Source of the DNA: Turneriella sp.
GTDB lineage: Bacteria > Spirochaetota > Leptospiria > Turneriellales > Turneriellaceae
Length of the DNA stretch: 35,204 nt
Assembly (NCBI GenBank): GCA_019186965.1
Contig: JABARV010000019.1
Span: 1-35,204 of the forward strand
Direction of reading: 5' to 3'
Shown piece after piece: positions 32,831 through 35,204 of this stretch. The position numbers and the translations under genes are program-made. The notes under the pieces are model-generated. The model worked only from the letters and a program-made list of their open reading frames with translations, had not been told where the DNA came from and did not search any database. Position 1 is the stretch's first letter. Every line of letters begins with the position of its first letter.

Positions 32831-34627
32831 ATGGCGCTTGATGGAAGTATGAAGTACAACACAAAAAATAAAACCGAAAACAAAGTGGAAAAAAAGGCCG
32901 TCGAAAAAAACGGTATGCAAGTGATGCTCGACGTGTTGGAAAAAAACGGCGTCGATATTTGTTGGGGCTACCCAGGCGGCGCTATTTTACCTTTTTACGA
33001 CGCGCTCTATTCTTCTAAAATGAAGCATATTTTAACGCGCCACGAGCAGGGCGCTGTACACGCGGCAGAAGGTTATGCAAAAGCTACGGGAAAATTGGGT
33101 ATGTGCATCTCGACATCCGGCCCGGGCGCGACAAACCTTATCACGGGAATTACCGACGCGAAACTCGATAGCGTTCCTATACTTGCCCTTACAGGTCAAG
33201 TAGCGACAAGCGCAATTGGTACCGATGCATTCCAAGAATGTGACGCGTACGGTATGTCCATCCCCATTACGAAGTACAACGCGCTCATCCGTCATGCCGA
33301 CGATGTGGCGCGCATTACTCAAGAAGCCATCACGGTGGCAACATCGCTGCGCCCTGGCCCTGCACTCATCGATTTCCCTAAGGACGTACAAACGCAAAAT
33401 ACAAAAGTAACTAAGCCCGTAATGCGTATTAGCGAAAGGCATTATAAAAAACCTGAGCTTAAAGGCGACTTTGACCGCCTCATCGACACGCTCACGAAAG
33501 CCGAACGCCCGTTGCTTTACGTGGGCGGTGGTGCGGTTATCTCAAACGCATACAAAGAAGTGCGTGCACTTGCCGAAAAAGCAGACATCCCCGTTTTCAC
33601 CACTCTCATGGGCTTGGGCGCTTTTCCCGCAGAGCACGCACTTTCGCTCGGCATGGTGGGCATGCACGGCACCGCGTACGCGGCGAAGGCCGTTGAAGAA
33701 GCGGATTTTATTTTGGCGTTGGGTGCGCGTTTTGACGACCGTGTGGCGTTGAACGCTGGTGATTTTGCCAAGCGCGCCATCCGCGCGATGGTAGACATCG
33801 ACGATGCAGAAATCAACAAACGTGTGCCAGTGGACATCCACATTGTGGGCGACTTAACCGACGCACTCATTGAAATCAATAAGCGCTTAAAAAAAATCAC
33901 GCGCAAAACTTGGGTCGATCGCATCACCAAACTTAAAGAAGAAAACCCGTTGCGCTTTAACACCGACCCGGGCGCGATTAAACCGCAGCAAACGATTTAC
34001 GAACTGTGGAAGCGCACCCAAGGCAAAGCGGTCATCGCCACCGACGTTGGTCAACACCAAATGTGGGCTGCGCAGTACTACGCGTTCAACGAGCCGCGTA
34101 ATTTTATCACCTCGGGCGGTTTGGGCACAATGGGGTTTGGTTTCCCCGCAGCCATCGGCGCAAAGCAAGGCCGCCCCAATGACGCAGTGATTTTGATCAC
34201 CGGCGACGGCAGCTTCCAGATGTGCATTCAAGAGCTAGGCACGATTGCGATGTACCAAATTCCGATTAAAATTTTACTTTTTAATAACGGCTTTTTGGGT
34301 ATGGTGCGCCAATGGCAAGAGCTGTTTTACCAAAACCGCTTTTCGCACTCGAACATGAACTACAACCCCGATTTCATTAAAATTTGTTCGGGGTACGATA
34401 TACCCGCTAAACGCATCGACAAAGAATCAGAGCTGAACGCGGGTCTCGATTTTCTTTTGAACACAAAGGGCTCTGCGCTTTTAGAAGTGGTTATCCCCGA
34501 AGCGGAGAAAGTGTTCCCCATGATTCCTTCGGGCGCGGCGTACACCCAAATTGTGGATTTTGAATCACAAAAAGAAAAAGGTAAAGAAGTGCGTATGCAA
34601 ATCAACCAGCCGCGCAAAAAGGCATAA
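32831..34627 (+). CDS. ilvB: Acetolactate synthase large (catalytic) subunit
   Basis: A 598-residue ThDP enzyme that joins two pyruvates (or pyruvate and 2-oxobutyrate) in the first shared step of branched-chain amino acid synthesis. The catalytic Glu is E72 in '[20 protein letters not shown]', the FAD-domain segment 'GLGAFPAEH' is present, and the ThDP/Mg motif begins GDGSFQM at 458 and ends '[12 protein letters not shown]'. The N-terminus carries ~27 extra Lys-rich residues before '[16 protein letters not shown]'. Two possible ATGs (32831 and 32849) each follow an identical GGAAGT because of an 18 bp tandem duplication. No regulatory subunit (ilvN) follows; a lipoprotein gene does. Confidence 0.93.
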   Translation: MALDGSMKYNTKNKTENKVEKKAVEKNGMQVMLDVLEKNGVDICWGYPGGAILPFYDALYSSKMKHILTRHEQGAVHAAEGYAKATGKLGMCISTSGPGATNLITGITDAKLDSVPILALTGQVATSAIGTDAFQECDAYGMSIPITKYNALIRHADDVARITQEAITVATSLRPGPALIDFPKDVQTQNTKVTKPVMRISERHYKKPELKGDFDRLIDTLTKAERPLLYVGGGAVISNAYKEVRALAEKADIPVFTTLMGLGAFPAEHALSLGMVGMHGTAYAAKAVEEADFILALGARFDDRVALNAGDFAKRAIRAMVDIDDAEINKRVPVDIHIVGDLTDALIEINKRLKKITRKTWVDRITKLKEENPLRFNTDPGAIKPQQTIYELWKRTQGKAVIATDVGQHQMWAAQYYAFNEPRNFITSGGLGTMGFGFPAAIGAKQGRPNDAVILITGDGSFQMCIQELGTIAMYQIPIKILLFNNGFLGMVRQWQELFYQNRFSHSNMNYNPDFIKICSGYDIPAKRIDKESELNAGLDFLLNTKGSALLEVVIPEAEKVFPMIPSGAAYTQIVDFESQKEKGKEVRMQINQPRKKA

Positions 34628-34652
34628 CAACTTTGCTCTAAGCGTTGGCTCA

Positions 34653-35081
34653 TTGGCAAAAGGCAGCTTCAAAGCGATAAAGCCGGTACTTTTTTTAAGT
34701 GCCGTGTTGCTTTTGAGCTGCTCGACGACTGCCGCCGACAAACGTCCGCTTTGGGATAAACTCTTTGGCTCAGGCACGCACGATAAAAAAGTTTTTTTAA
34801 GAACGATCGATAAACTGAATAGTTATCCCGCGTACGCATTTAGCGAGGCGTATGCGACAGACATACTCGTTGCGTACAATTCGCAAAAAGCAGGCTCTAA
34901 CTGCTGGTTCAAGTTCTATTTTTACGACACCGACGCCACCCGCCAAACCGAAGAGCTATCCCATTTTAGAACGCCGGTGTTTCGGTATGGCAACTGGGTG
35001 GGATATTGCCCCGCCGGCGACGTCGAAGACTTTGCCAATAAGGTGCGCTATATTTTGGTCGGCGAGGGGGATGTGGGGTGA
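34653..35081 (+). CDS. Small lipoprotein, possibly truncated by an insertion sequence
   Basis: About 142 residues starting at a TTG, giving a signal peptide 'FKAIKPVLFLSAVLLLSC' with lipobox LLSC. The frame is open upstream into ilvB, but only the later start exposes the signal peptide at the N-terminus; no strong ribosome-binding site is seen. The mature part has 'YAFSEAYATDILVAYNSQ' and 'NCWFKFYFYDTDATRQTEE'. I do not recognise a family. The stop codon TGA (35079-35081) borrows its GA from the tip of an insertion sequence, so the native C-terminus may have been longer. Confidence 0.6.
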   Translation: MAKGSFKAIKPVLFLSAVLLLSCSTTAADKRPLWDKLFGSGTHDKKVFLRTIDKLNSYPAYAFSEAYATDILVAYNSQKAGSNCWFKFYFYDTDATRQTEELSHFRTPVFRYGNWVGYCPAGDVEDFANKVRYILVGEGDVG

Positions 35082-35204
35082 GCCTGTTGAAAAACCCGAC
35101 TTGACTTTTTTTTGAATCTATGTATTGGTAATATTATGGCACGCTATAAAGAACCCGTAACAGAGCAATATCAAATGGTAACGCTTAACTTTGCCGATTT
35201 ATTT
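35080..35204 (+). mobile_element. Left end of an insertion sequence
   Basis: The sequence from 35080, GAGCCTGTTGAAAAACCCGA, resembles the terminal inverted repeats of IS1182-type elements (a '...CTGTTGAAAAA' tip, from memory). A transposase-like frame begins 56 bases in and runs off the window, as expected for an IS left end. The other end is outside the window, so the boundaries and any target duplication cannot be checked. Confidence 0.5.
35136..35204 (+). CDS. 5' end of a putative transposase
   Basis: Twenty-three codons (MARYKEPVTEQYQMVTLNF then ADLF) to the window edge. The opening 'MARYKE' resembles the start of IS1182-like transposases ('MARYK...', from memory). The fragment is too short to show a catalytic residue. 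TTGACT at 35101-35106 could be its -35 box. No clear ribosome-binding site, which is common for transposase genes. Confidence 0.45.
   Translation, partial: MARYKEPVTEQYQMVTLNFADLF

Overview
The window looks like a chromosomal segment of a spirochaete (phylum Spirochaetota), probably Treponema-like or a near relative. The main reason is a flagellin of the periplasmic FlaB type with the spirochaete 'FFHVGPNKDQR' centre. Supporting signs are several outer-membrane-associated proteins and long hypothetical proteins of the kind usually restricted to spirochaetes. Base composition is moderate and AT-leaning. I recognise no rRNA, tRNA or CRISPR array. All assignments come from reading motifs by eye; no database search was run.

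Layout. Positions 1-9.4 kb: the start of a minus-strand gene at the left edge; a metY-type O-acetylhomoserine sulfhydrylase (+); a diacylglycerol-kinase-family lipid kinase (-); flaB (-) with a strong terminator; a ~700 bp stretch without genes that is full of palindromes; a lipoprotein (-); a three-gene plus-strand run ending in a membrane SpoIIE/PP2C-type phosphatase with TPRs and an unknown partner; and a two-domain cyclic-nucleotide-binding protein (-). Positions 9.5-11.7 kb: one large membrane protein of unknown function. Positions 11.8-19.9 kb: eight minus-strand genes with overlapping or nearly touching ends, read in the order OmpA-like anchor, NhaD-type antiporter, GST-like, TPR protein, biotin carboxylase, LptE-like lipoprotein, Nudix, ABC1/UbiB-like kinase. 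They are probably one transcript. Positions 19.95-20.16 kb: a 210 bp MITE-like palindromic element. Positions 20.2-23.3 kb: an alpha/beta hydrolase, a near-perfect Fur box driving a small Cys/His protein, and a six-TM chemoreceptor.

Positions 23.5-31.2 kb hold a compact chemotaxis operon: cheX, cheW, cheA, a second histidine-phosphotransfer protein, mcp, cheR, cheB, cheY. Its CheA is split. The kinase gene carries P2-P3-P4-P5 but no phospho-accepting P1 domain. The next gene, overlapping by 4 bp, carries P1 fused to a CheW domain. Phosphorylation must therefore pass between proteins, and the P1 donor is itself an array adaptor. The operon's receptor lacks a recognisable HAMP domain, and its signalling half is clearly GC-richer than its sensor half, as if the two had separate origins.

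Positions 31.3-35.2 kb: an alginate-export-type porin, acetolactate synthase large subunit, a lipoprotein, and the left end of an insertion sequence. The IS tip supplies the last two bases of the lipoprotein's stop codon. Its first eight bases (GAGCCTGT) match the tips of the MITE-like element 15 kb away, suggesting a shared or related transposase.

The best leads are the split CheA with a P1-CheW fusion, the Fur-box small gene, the three multi-arm palindromic elements (one in the flagellin leader), and the IS/MITE terminus match.
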